This document shows, piece by piece, positions 1-5,437 of a stretch of DNA of 7,066 bases. A model generated the notes under the pieces. The model was not told the DNA's origin. It did no database searches and worked only from the letters and a program-made list of their open reading frames with translations. This DNA is from Acidobacteriota bacterium (GTDB lineage: Bacteria > Acidobacteriota > Terriglobia > Acidiferrales > UBA7541): positions 1 to 7,066 of the forward strand of contig PMOP01000538.1 in the NCBI GenBank assembly GCA_003161495.1, given 5' to 3'. How positions within the stretch are numbered: the stretch's first letter is position 1; the number at the start of each line of letters is the position of its first letter. A program made the translations under genes and the position numbers.

Positions 1-46
1 CGGCTTACAGGCTTGTCCGCCATTAAGTATTTTGTTTTCATGCGTT

Positions 47-1264
47 TCAGTTTATTCGCGGTCCAACTGACGGAGAACGTGTAATAAACGTGCAATCAGC
101 GTTCTCTATTCCTTCGCCATTTTCCATGAGGCTGCGTGCGCGGTCCCGGAGTTCCTTCACAAATGGAGCGTAATGCTTCTCGACAGTTGCGACGGTATCA
201 CCAAGCAACTTGGCCACATCGTACGGAGTCGCCCCGCGAACCAGCATGTCAACAGTCAGGGTGTCGCGGTAACGGTGTGGGTGTGCGTCAGGGACGCCAG
301 CACGCTTCCCGAGGGCGAGCATTCGCTCATAGAGACGCGGGCGCGTCATGGGCTGGCCAGTTCGCGGATTTATGAGAATGCGGTCACCAGGTTCCGGCAT
401 TCTCCGGTCGCGCTCCGCTTCGAGCGCAAAGAAAAGTTCTTGCGGGATCGGCAGTATGACACGAGTTTTCCGCTTCTGTGTGAGCCGGTTGATTTCGCGA
501 GCGACGAAGTCGATCTCGTCCCAGGTCAGGCGTACTGCGTCGGAGCCGCGTAACCCAGTCCATCGGAGCAACAGGTACGTCAGCAAATCTTCATTGGCGG
601 CTTGACGCAATTTCGTGAGCTGCTCGCCCCTGAAAGGCTGCGCGCCGTTTTCTGGACTATCACCGGGCCGACCTTCAAAAGTTACCGGATTTTTCACGAC
701 CAGCTCGCACTCGACGGCAACTGCAAATACGCGATGCAGTATGGCCACGTCGAGAGCCAGGCCACGCCCGCCACGAGAGAATTTCTTCTCCTGAATTTTA
801 GCAAGCCGCCAAACCTTGAATTTTTCGATGAAAGGGCGATTCAGCAACGGCAGATCGGAAACGCCGCACTCTCCGAGAAACAATTTGAACACTCGCATTG
901 TTTGCTTGTACCGTTCGCGGGTGGACTCTGCCAGCTTGCCGAGCATGACACGTTGCTGCATTTTCACCGAGAACGCATTTTCAAGATCATTCCATGTTGG
1001 AATTGGAACCATTAGAGGCTCAGGAACCGGCTCCGGTTCACAATAGTTTACGGTCCTGGCGAGTAACTGGAACGTGCGGAGCGGCAGTGTCCTTTTCAGT
1101 TCGGGCCAACGGAAAGAAGTCTGACCTTCGGACATCGCTCGCTCGACATGATCCGCCGTCGTAGAAGCGGAAGCGCGATTGGACGTGCCCAGCGGAAGGC
1201 GCAGAAACTTCCCTCCGACCGTGCCATGAATCCACCACCAACCATTGCGCGCTTTTATTTTCAT
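47..1264 (-). CDS. Tyrosine recombinase (phage-type site-specific integrase)
   Basis: This 405-residue protein probably integrates and excises the element by strand exchange at att sites. The N-terminal part, with an aromatic RNGWWW stretch, resembles a small arm-binding domain. A core-binding helical domain follows at about residues 90-175 (STRERYKQTMRVFKLFL), then the catalytic domain at about 210-380. Visible catalytic residues are R239 (WTGLRGSD), a lysine at about 264-266 (TQKRKTR), H330 and R333 (PHRYRD) and nucleophile Y365 (EKHYAPF). The position usually held by His in the LGH motif is Asp here (LLGDT, D356). I chose the ATG at 1264 because GGAAAGG (1273-1279) lies 8 bases upstream. 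An in-frame GTG at 1324 would add 20 residues but has no clear ribosome binding site. It is the leftmost gene and is preceded on the same strand by an excisionase-like gene, the usual int-xis arrangement. The family call is firm; the target site is unknown. Confidence 0.95.
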   Translation of the reverse strand: MKIKARNGWWWIHGTVGGKFLRLPLGTSNRASASTTADHVERAMSEGQTSFRWPELKRTLPLRTFQLLARTVNYCEPEPVPEPLMVPIPTWNDLENAFSVKMQQRVMLGKLAESTRERYKQTMRVFKLFLGECGVSDLPLLNRPFIEKFKVWRLAKIQEKKFSRGGRGLALDVAILHRVFAVAVECELVVKNPVTFEGRPGDSPENGAQPFRGEQLTKLRQAANEDLLTYLLLRWTGLRGSDAVRLTWDEIDFVAREINRLTQKRKTRVILPIPQELFFALEAERDRRMPEPGDRILINPRTGQPMTRPRLYERMLALGKRAGVPDAHPHRYRDTLTVDMLVRGATPYDVAKLLGDTVATVEKHYAPFVKELRDRARSLMENGEGIENADCTFITRSPSVGPRIN

Positions 1265-1272
1265 CCGAGCGA

Positions 1273-1279
1273 CCTTTCC
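1273..1279 (-). promoter_or_regulatory. Ribosome binding site deciding the integrase start
   Basis: On the minus strand GGAAAGG lies 8 bases before the ATG at 1264. The upstream in-frame GTG at 1324 has no comparable purine-rich stretch, so this site argues for the shorter 405-residue integrase. Confidence 0.5.
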
Positions 1280-1330
1280 AATCTGCCATAGGTCTATATC
1301 ACATTGCTGGCGCAATGTAAACACAATGGA

Positions 1331-1702
1331 TTATCGAAAGACGCGCATGTTGGATTCTTCGATGCGACGTACAGTGTCGCACGGAATAAGTTTTTTGCCG
1401 CGAGGTTTTTTTTCACCAGATTGTTCCCCATCAGGTTCTTTGTCGCTAGGTTTTCTGCCGCGACGGGCCGGAGCTGTAAAGTCCAGGATCTTCTCACCGC
1501 GAAGTAGGTTATAGATCGTGCCGCGAGAACACCGCCAGCGGACGGCCAATTCTGGGATACTGAAAAACGGTTGCAGCGCGGGGCTTGGAGTTGCACCAAG
1601 AAATCCATTTGGAGCGGACGCGGTTAAAACTTGCGCTGACTTCGCGTGTGTCACGGTCGCGCCGACAGGTTGGATCGCTCCGAGTTTTGTTACCGTTCGC
1701 AT
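1331..1702 (-). CDS. Helix-turn-helix protein, AlpA/excisionase-like
   Basis: This 123-residue protein probably binds DNA and acts as excisionase or regulator of the integrase. Residues 1-44 look unstructured. The segment 46-73 (FFSIPELAVRWRCSRGTIYNLLR) has the form of a winged HTH of the MerR/excisionase superfamily: an initial helix, a turn at RCS and a recognition helix GTIYNLL. In the family a short wing leads to a basic strand and a last helix. Here the wing is split by a Lys/Arg/Glu/Pro-rich insert (about 80-105) made of degenerate five-residue units, and the expected end follows as LIPCDTVRRIEES (105-117). The start is an ATG with GGGAG about 10 bases upstream. The integrase ATG lies 66 bases downstream on the same strand, so the two are probably co-transcribed. 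The HTH is clear; the excisionase role is inferred from position. Confidence 0.75.
   Translation of the reverse strand: MRTVTKLGAIQPVGATVTHAKSAQVLTASAPNGFLGATPSPALQPFFSIPELAVRWRCSRGTIYNLLRGEKILDFTAPARRGRKPSDKEPDGEQSGEKKPRGKKLIPCDTVRRIEESNMRVFR
1380..1454 (-). repeat. Degenerate 15-bp tandem repeat, five units, in the HTH wing
   Basis: On the minus strand five consecutive 15-base units can be aligned on the core AAAACCT: 1440-1454, 1425-1439, 1410-1424, 1395-1409 and 1380-1394. The first and fourth units match at 13 of 15 positions (AAAACCTAGCGACAA and AAAACCTCGCGGCAA). The others are more diverged, and the last is partial in similarity. In the frame of the HTH protein the units encode RKPSD, KEPDG, EQSGE, KKPRG and KKLIP. 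The period is a multiple of three, so the array can expand or shrink without breaking the frame. Confidence 0.7.
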
Positions 1703-1866
1703 TCCGCTTTTACTCCCGGCGCGGAGCGTGCGCCGGTGATTTCATCCTAAGTCTCGGGGGGGAAGTCCCCCTTTTCAGATTGCGTGGGTATTTTGACAGG
1801 AATGAAAAGTCAAAAGTAAAGGTATACAAAAATGCAATTCTGAGCACTCGCGATTACAATGTGCGC
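1703..1866. promoter_or_regulatory. Divergent regulatory region between HTH gene and zinc-ribbon gene
   Basis: This 164-bp gap separates the minus-strand HTH-integrase pair from the plus-strand zinc-ribbon gene, so it should hold both promoters. It contains a perfect 7-bp inverted repeat, TTTTGAC (1791-1797) and GTCAAAA (1809-1815), separated by 11 bases. Each arm includes a -35-like hexamer: TTGACA at 1793-1798 on the plus strand and TTGACT at 1813-1808 on the minus strand. Neither has a convincing -10 at the right spacing; the plus-strand TATACA at 1823-1828 is 24 bases from TTGACA. A GC-rich palindrome GGGGGA-AG-TCCCCC lies at 1758-1771, followed by TTTT on the plus strand. It could be a short terminator or a second protein site. 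The regulatory role is inferred. Confidence 0.45.
1791..1815. repeat. Operator-like inverted repeat TTTTGAC-N11-GTCAAAA
   Basis: Two perfect 7-bp half-sites are centred on base 1803, with 18 bases between equivalent positions, which places them close to the same face of the helix (just under two turns). The element sits in the only divergent intergenic region beside the integrase and HTH genes, and overlaps -35-like hexamers on both strands. A short repeat like this can arise by chance, so it is a candidate only. A natural binder would be one of the two HTH proteins in this window. Confidence 0.4.
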
Positions 1867-2001
1867 ATGAAACGAACACGAACAGTTCTCGTTTGCCATG
1901 AATGCATGCGATGCGGCCATACCTGGGAATCGAGACTTCAAACCCCGGTGCGTTGCTCGAAATGCGGATCGCCGTATTGGAACAGGAAACGCCGGTCGTA
2001 A
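1867..2001 (+). CDS. Small zinc-ribbon protein
   Basis: This is a 44-residue protein with two CxxC knuckles: C13-M-R-C16-G-H-T-W and C29-S-K-C32-G-S-P-Y-W-N, ending in a basic NRKRRS tail. The pattern CxxCGHxW...CxxCxSPYWN is that of a widespread minimal zinc ribbon seen as a stand-alone small protein in mobile elements and genomes. A further cysteine at residue 10 is not needed for the ribbon. I chose the ATG at 1867 because the protein beginning MKRTRTV starts directly before the fold. A GTG two codons upstream (1861) is possible, and no strong Shine-Dalgarno sequence is visible for either. It is the only plus-strand gene in the left 5 kb and is convergent with the replication operon. It may bind nucleic acid or a protein partner; its function is unknown. 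Confidence 0.7.
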   Translation: MKRTRTVLVCHECMRCGHTWESRLQTPVRCSKCGSPYWNRKRRS

Positions 2002-2002
2002 G

Positions 2003-2063
2003 CGCGTGGCCCATTAATTCACCCAAGCCCGCTGTTCTTGGTGAAATTTCCACAGGCCACGCG
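2003..2063. repeat. Nested inverted repeats between convergent genes
   Basis: The outer arms are a perfect 9-bp inverted repeat, CGCGTGGCC (2003-2011) and GGCCACGCG (2055-2063). Inside lies a second stem, TTCACCCAAG (2018-2027) with CTTGGTGAA (2037-2045), which gives nine pairs with one bulged C around a nine-base loop. Together they make a long two-tier stem on either strand. It begins two bases after the zinc-ribbon stop codon and lies 78 bases beyond the stop of the convergent primase gene. It could be a bidirectional transcription end, a structured RNA 3' end, or a protein or replication site. Confidence 0.55.
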
Positions 2064-2076
2064 GTTCGCGATTTTT
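2060..2076 (+). terminator. Possible weak intrinsic terminator after the zinc-ribbon gene
   Basis: On the plus strand CGCG-GTT-CGCG (2060-2070) is followed at once by ATTTTT. The stem is only 4 bp, so alone it is weak. Its left arm is shared with the right arm of the outer 9-bp stem at 2003-2063, so the two folds exclude each other. Confidence 0.3.
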
Positions 2077-2140
2077 AATAGCCTGCCATCAAAAAGGAAC
2101 GTTTTGGTCGCCCGCCGCATGCGCAGAATCGGTCCGCGAG

Positions 2141-3784
2141 CTATTGAACGAAATCTTCGGCCCGACTGCGTTTCGCCAACTTCTTCGGCACCCATTCCGT
2201 GCGCTCGATGCGCTTCCAGGGCTCCCATTCCTCCCCGTTGATCCTGTAGCCTAGCGGTTCCGGCGGCGAGGCGGCCTTCAATTCGAATTGCATCTTGCGG
2301 AGAGATTCGTCTTCCGCTTCCACACCGATGAGCCATTCAGCCCATCCCGCAATCGCACCCGAGCCGCGCAGGCGTTGCGTAAGGCTGCCCTCGGCGGCTT
2401 TTGTGAAGTGGTGGACGATGCCGACAGCGCAACCAACTTCCCTTTGCAGGCGGTTCAGTGCCTCCATAATTTCGCGCATCTCCGTGTTGTCGTTTTCATC
2501 GGCCGCGTGCAGGATGTTGAACACATCAAGGATCGCGAACTCCGGCTTGACGATTTTCAACTCCGCGATCATTGGCTCAAACAATTCCGCCCTGTCCAGA
2601 CGAAATTCCGGTGATTGATCTCGGCTGTTCACGTACAACCGTTCGGCCAGTTCCGCGCGTAAACGATTCTTTCCCGCAAGTAGATGGTCCATGCGCCAGC
2701 GCGTGAGGGCCGGATTGTCCTCGCGGGTTATCAATGCAACTTTGACCGCTCGCCGTACCTCGAAACCGAGCCAAGGCAGGCCAAGCGCGAGCGATAGGGC
2801 GAGATCGACGGCGAGCCAACTCTTGCCCACTTTTGGCAACGAGCAAAAAAATCCATTCGCGCCGCGCTGGATCACGCCATCGACCAGCCAATCAATTTCC
2901 GGCGAGACGGAGGAAAGGAACTGCGGCGCGTCGATGAGTAGCGTGCCATGCTCCGGTTTCCACTCGGGAGTTTTGCGAATTTCCGCAACCAGCTCTTGCG
3001 GGGAGTGCGTTGCCAAATAATCGGAAACGTCGCCGTGCAGTCCGAGGGCAGGCAATTCCACGATGCGGACTGATCGCGCATACGGATGTATGGACGAGGC
3101 AACCATGCGCGCGTGCTGCTCGCCGGTAGGATCGTGGTCAGGAAATATAATTACGTGCTTTCCGGTGAAATAGCGCGAATATTCCACGCGCCACTTTCCG
3201 GCACCATCAAAGTTCGTTGTCGCCGCAAAACGGTTGCCCGGAAAGTCCTTGGCAAGCGCCTCGCCGATCCGGCTCACATTGTCGGCATCTTTTTCGCCTT
3301 CCACGAGGGCGACAGTGTTTGCGGTGATTACATCCGGCAGGTTGTACAGCACGCGACGAACATTGACGAGGCTGTAATTCCATCGACCATCTTCCGAACG
3401 GGCGCGTTGCGAGAAACGCTTCCCCGGAAAGCGCAGTTTCTCGAAAAGTTCATTCGCATCTTCATCGCGGTACTTGTAGATCGCTTCCGGCTCGCCACCA
3501 TGCTCGCGACGGTTCGGAACGTCGCAGATTTCGGAAATATTTTTCCACGCCTGATTGTCGTCACATTGCGAGAAAAGTTTTTCAAAATCCAGGATGCCGC
3601 CCTGACCGCACCCGGAGCCGCCATGACAATTCCAAATCCCCTCATCGGGCGTGACGCTGAGGGACGCAGTTCGGTCATCGTGGAACGGGCAACGAACAGT
3701 TGCGTTGCGGCCCGTCTCGGGAAGCCGTTGACCATCAAGGCGCGTTTCGAAATAAATTCGCTTTTGTGCAGAAGTCAGATTCAT
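2141..3784 (-). CDS. Primase-helicase fusion: CHC2 zinc finger, TOPRIM, AAA_25 (RecA-like) ATPase
   Basis: This 547-residue replication protein should prime DNA synthesis and unwind DNA for the element. The zinc finger has C32-PF-H35 with C53 and C59, a CHC2-type primase pattern. The TOPRIM domain shows LVEGEKDAD with E162 and the acidic pair D216/D218 in FPDHDPTG. The C-terminal half is an AAA_25/RepA-type ATPase: Walker A SLPKVGKS (K321, S322), Walker B FAILDV (D420), then VHHFTKA (H458/H459) and the RGSGAIAGWAE motif common in this family. I chose the ATG at 3784 because GAGGGGG lies 8 bases upstream; a TTG at 3790 would be only 2 bases from it. It starts 14 bp after the 55-residue gene and is the last gene of the operon. 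Phages, plasmids and phage satellites carry such fusions. It appears intact. Confidence 0.93.
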   Translation of the reverse strand: MNLTSAQKRIYFETRLDGQRLPETGRNATVRCPFHDDRTASLSVTPDEGIWNCHGGSGCGQGGILDFEKLFSQCDDNQAWKNISEICDVPNRREHGGEPEAIYKYRDEDANELFEKLRFPGKRFSQRARSEDGRWNYSLVNVRRVLYNLPDVITANTVALVEGEKDADNVSRIGEALAKDFPGNRFAATTNFDGAGKWRVEYSRYFTGKHVIIFPDHDPTGEQHARMVASSIHPYARSVRIVELPALGLHGDVSDYLATHSPQELVAEIRKTPEWKPEHGTLLIDAPQFLSSVSPEIDWLVDGVIQRGANGFFCSLPKVGKSWLAVDLALSLALGLPWLGFEVRRAVKVALITREDNPALTRWRMDHLLAGKNRLRAELAERLYVNSRDQSPEFRLDRAELFEPMIAELKIVKPEFAILDVFNILHAADENDNTEMREIMEALNRLQREVGCAVGIVHHFTKAAEGSLTQRLRGSGAIAGWAEWLIGVEAEDESLRKMQFELKAASPPEPLGYRINGEEWEPWKRIERTEWVPKKLAKRSRAEDFVQ

Positions 3785-3792
3785 ATCCAAAT

Positions 3793-3799
3793 CCCCCTC
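3793..3799 (-). promoter_or_regulatory. Strong ribosome binding site of the primase-helicase
   Basis: GAGGGGG on the minus strand, 8 bases before the ATG at 3784. It touches the stop codon of the preceding 55-residue gene (3801-3799) and fixes the primase start at 3784 rather than at the TTG at 3790. Confidence 0.6.
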
Positions 3800-3966
3800 T
3801 ATTGAATTTTCTTTTTGTCGAAATTGCGATCATCGAGCCAGTAAACCATTTTTTCCGTACTCCCGAAAATGTCCTCCCACCGGGCCGTCCCGTTGGTTTC
3901 CTCCATAGCCCGATCAATCGCTTTCTTCATAAGGGCCACCGCCCGCTCAGTCGCCTCGTCGCTCAC
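3799..3966 (-). CDS. Stand-alone copy of the replication initiator C-terminal module
   Basis: This is a 55-residue protein whose body repeats the C-terminus of the gene just upstream. Its AVALMKKAIDR matches AVAMMKLCIDR of the initiator, and W-E-D-IFGSTEKMVYWLDDRNF matches W-E-ILFRSTEQMETWLNDDNF. It lacks the loop of about eight residues between these halves. The start is GTG at 3966, which overlaps the upstream TGA as GTGA, with AAGGGGG (3971-3977) 4 bases before it. This indicates translational coupling. The primase-helicase begins 14 bp downstream. In phage initiators such as lambda O the C-terminal domain contacts the helicase or its loader (established for that family). By analogy this small protein could bind the same partner as helper or competitor, which is inference. 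An in-frame upstream TTG at 3999 is less likely. Confidence 0.72.
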   Translation of the reverse strand: MSDEATERAVALMKKAIDRAMEETNGTARWEDIFGSTEKMVYWLDDRNFDKKKIQ

Positions 3967-4832
3967 GCGGCCCCCTTGAAATTGTCGTCGTTCAGCCAAG
4001 TTTCCATTTGCTCGGTGCTGCGGAAAAGGATTTCCCAGTCGATATATTTCCGCCCCTGTGGATTTTGGCCATTATGAAAGGGAGATTGTGCGAGTCGGTC
4101 GATACACAACTTCATCATGGCGACCGCATTCTCGACCTTGGGATCACCTACCCTGGGATAGAGATCGCGGAGCCGAAGAATACCCATCCCCTTCCTTTTC
4201 GGACGGTAGGTATAAAGTTTGGGATGGCGGTGGAGCGTTTCCATGTAATAGGCCCAGACTTGGAGGACAGCCTGTTCCTGTTCATCGGACGGAAGGGGTG
4301 GAATGGAAGAAACACCGTCGTGAGGACGATTTGAGTCCTCACGTATGTCTTTACCAATACCCAAACCAGAACCAGAACCAAGGGAGCCATTGGCTAACCA
4401 TTGGCTAACCACGGATACATCTAGGGCTTTTGAGCGTGTCAGTTCAATGTAATTCCGCAACGCTTCCACGGGCGGAACCGGCCCCACTTCCTCATGTTTA
4501 TTGTCGAGTCGGCTCTTGGGCGGAAGGCGTCCTTGCTTTTCAATCCCGGTGAAATATCCCCAACTTTTCCCCGTGGGCTCGTCGGGCCAAAGGAATAAAA
4601 GACCGACACGGCAAAACTCCCGTTTAATTCTATCGGCATCTTCAAAGGAAATATTCGGTCGATTGTAGGAATAGATCGTCGCCCAAATGCGCCGTGTGTC
4701 CGATTCGAAGACGCCGTTGGCAAGGGCCAGCGGAATCCAATTTGCATACTCGGCGCGCATCCATTCCGGCTTTATCAGCGCAATTTTGTCCGACTTCCAC
4801 AGGGCACCGCCATCGAGAATCCTTTTATTCAT
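3963..4832 (-). CDS. Replication initiator / replisome-organiser-like protein
   Basis: This 289-residue protein is probably the origin-binding initiator of the element. Residues 1-110 look like the winged-helix N-terminus of phage replication proteins: a helix RAEYANWIPLALANG, then SDTRRIWATIYSYNRP and a wing ending WGYFTGIEKQGRLPPKSRL. Residues 143-180 form a Gly/Ser-rich linker (SLGSGSGLGIG). Residues 182-289 form a helical C-terminus ending WEILFRSTEQMETWLNDDNF. This two-domain plan with a flexible linker parallels lambda O, although no direct similarity is claimed. The ATG at 4832 has GAGAGG about 11 bases upstream and lies inside the 3' end of the preceding gene (8-bp overlap). The next gene overlaps its stop and duplicates its C-terminus. 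The gene itself carries tandem repeats at 4360-4411, a possible origin. The replication role rests on context and form. Confidence 0.8.
   Translation of the reverse strand: MNKRILDGGALWKSDKIALIKPEWMRAEYANWIPLALANGVFESDTRRIWATIYSYNRPNISFEDADRIKREFCRVGLLFLWPDEPTGKSWGYFTGIEKQGRLPPKSRLDNKHEEVGPVPPVEALRNYIELTRSKALDVSVVSQWLANGSLGSGSGLGIGKDIREDSNRPHDGVSSIPPLPSDEQEQAVLQVWAYYMETLHRHPKLYTYRPKRKGMGILRLRDLYPRVGDPKVENAVAMMKLCIDRLAQSPFHNGQNPQGRKYIDWEILFRSTEQMETWLNDDNFKGAA
4360..4411. repeat. Tandem 11-bp repeats and 6-bp repeats inside the initiator gene (possible origin)
   Basis: On the plus strand CCATTGGCTAA occurs twice in direct tandem (4387-4397 and 4398-4408) and CCA starts a third copy (4409-4411). 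Just to the left, ACCAGA is repeated in tandem and then ACCA follows. The 11-bp period is about one helical turn and is not a multiple of three, so the two copies encode different residues (within VVSQWLANG). This points to selection or slippage at DNA level. The array lies in the stretch encoding the flexible linker, where lambda-like initiator genes carry their origin iterons. With only two full copies, an origin call is tentative. Confidence 0.4.
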
Positions 4833-5115
4833 CGACTCGCCGACCTCTCAAGCGGCGGACCTGGCGCGGAATCGGCGAGTCGCTCGCGGTCTGCTCTGTG
4901 GGTATACCGGTCCGATTGAACCGCCGCCTCGCATGGCGCAAGATCTTGTACAAATCGAAGGAAAATTTTCGATACTTGGTCCGAGCATTCTTGAGCGCCC
5001 TCGGCCGGTCACGCAGTTCCCACTCGACGAGTGCCATCAACTCGGCGGGGCCAAGATCGACCGCGCGCCGCTCCGCCTGCGATGGAAAGCGCCGTATGCA
5101 CCGACGGCTATTCAT
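4825..5115 (-). CDS. Small basic hypothetical protein, first gene of the replication operon
   Basis: I do not recognise this 96-residue protein. It is rich in Arg and mostly helical in appearance. The core is AERRAVDLGPAELMALVEW, then ALKNARTKYRKFSFDLYKILR, then a basic tail with RRLRGRR. There is no signal peptide, membrane segment or cysteine motif. I chose the ATG at 5115; an in-frame GTG at 5154 would give 109 residues, and neither has a good ribosome binding site. Its stop overlaps the start of the initiator gene by 8 bp on the same strand, which supports a real, coupled gene. Large plus-strand open frames over the same bases have no recognisable protein features. It might be a DNA-binding or replication accessory protein; this is inferred from charge and position only. 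Confidence 0.55.
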   Translation of the reverse strand: MNSRRCIRRFPSQAERRAVDLGPAELMALVEWELRDRPRALKNARTKYRKFSFDLYKILRHARRRFNRTGIPTEQTASDSPIPRQVRRLRGRRVDE

Positions 5116-5437
5116 GGCCGCACCGTGCTTGGAATTGAACGCTGCCACGGACACTGCCCAGACACCGTTCGGACGTAATGCCAGTGCCGAAGAAAAACAC
5201 TAAGCGGCCCGGATTCGGGAAGAAAAGGCGTAGGAGGCCACAAGATGCGGGACTTAGCAGGCTGGCGCGCGCCAAGTGCCGATTCGCGGAATTCAGAACT
5301 GGATCAGACAACGGCACGATTTGTGGATGAAATTTGTTGCGCTGACTGATTTTCGACTTTATACTGGCCACGCTTTCACCTTCGATTCTTTGAGATTCGG
5401 GCCGCGCGCTGCCAAGCAATGTGGCCCGATTTTTCTT
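5116..5437. other. Intergenic stretch between replication operon and second HTH gene
   Basis: No recognised gene lies here. On the plus strand a 50-codon frame (5178-5330, starting MPVPKKNTKRPG, very rich in Lys and Arg, ending NGTICG) is open, but it has no ribosome binding site or family that I recognise. Its upstream part overlaps the possible GTG-start extension of the minus-strand hypothetical gene. A plus-strand promoter-like pair (TTGCGC 5337-5342, TATACT 5360-5365) and a hairpin with a T-run (5397-5439) fall in the right part and may define a short RNA. A minus-strand TATAAA at 5363-5358, possibly a -10 for the replication operon, has no clear -35. Confidence 0.4.

Noticed and set aside
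1294..1608. A minus-strand frame with an N-L every five residues (KNLATKNLMGNNLVKKNLAAKNL), resembling a pentapeptide-repeat protein
   Set aside because: It is the shifted reading of the same 15-bp DNA repeat that lies in the HTH gene. The HTH frame has a clear domain before and after the repeat, while this frame has nothing recognisable outside it.
1793..1828. TTGACA and TATACA as a sigma-70 promoter for the zinc-ribbon gene
   Set aside because: The spacing is 24 bases, far outside the usual 16-18, so the pair is not a normal promoter even though both boxes look good alone.
1585..1866. Upstream in-frame extension of the zinc-ribbon gene to 138 codons
   Set aside because: The extension runs through the HTH gene start and the divergent control region, and its sequence has no domain. 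The zinc ribbon is complete from 1867.
3086..3805. Long plus-strand open frame of 239 codons opposite the primase gene
   Set aside because: It lies wholly antisense to the well-supported CHC2/TOPRIM coding region and shows no domain or start signal.
4687..5203. Plus-strand open frames of 163 and 169 codons
   Set aside because: They are antisense to the initiator N-terminus and to the coupled hypothetical gene. Their sequences are Arg/Pro/Ser-rich with no recognisable features.
5178..5330. Plus-strand 50-codon Lys/Arg-rich frame (MPVPKKNTKRPG...) ending shortly before a terminator
   Set aside because: The downstream terminator is suggestive, but there is no ribosome binding site and no family match. 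It is mentioned in the intergenic entry and not called as a gene.
5108..5419. Minus-strand open frame of 103 codons between the HTH gene and the replication operon
   Set aside because: It has no convincing ribosome binding site or recognised motif, overlaps the next gene out of frame and crosses the hairpin at 5397-5429. A real gene here cannot be excluded.
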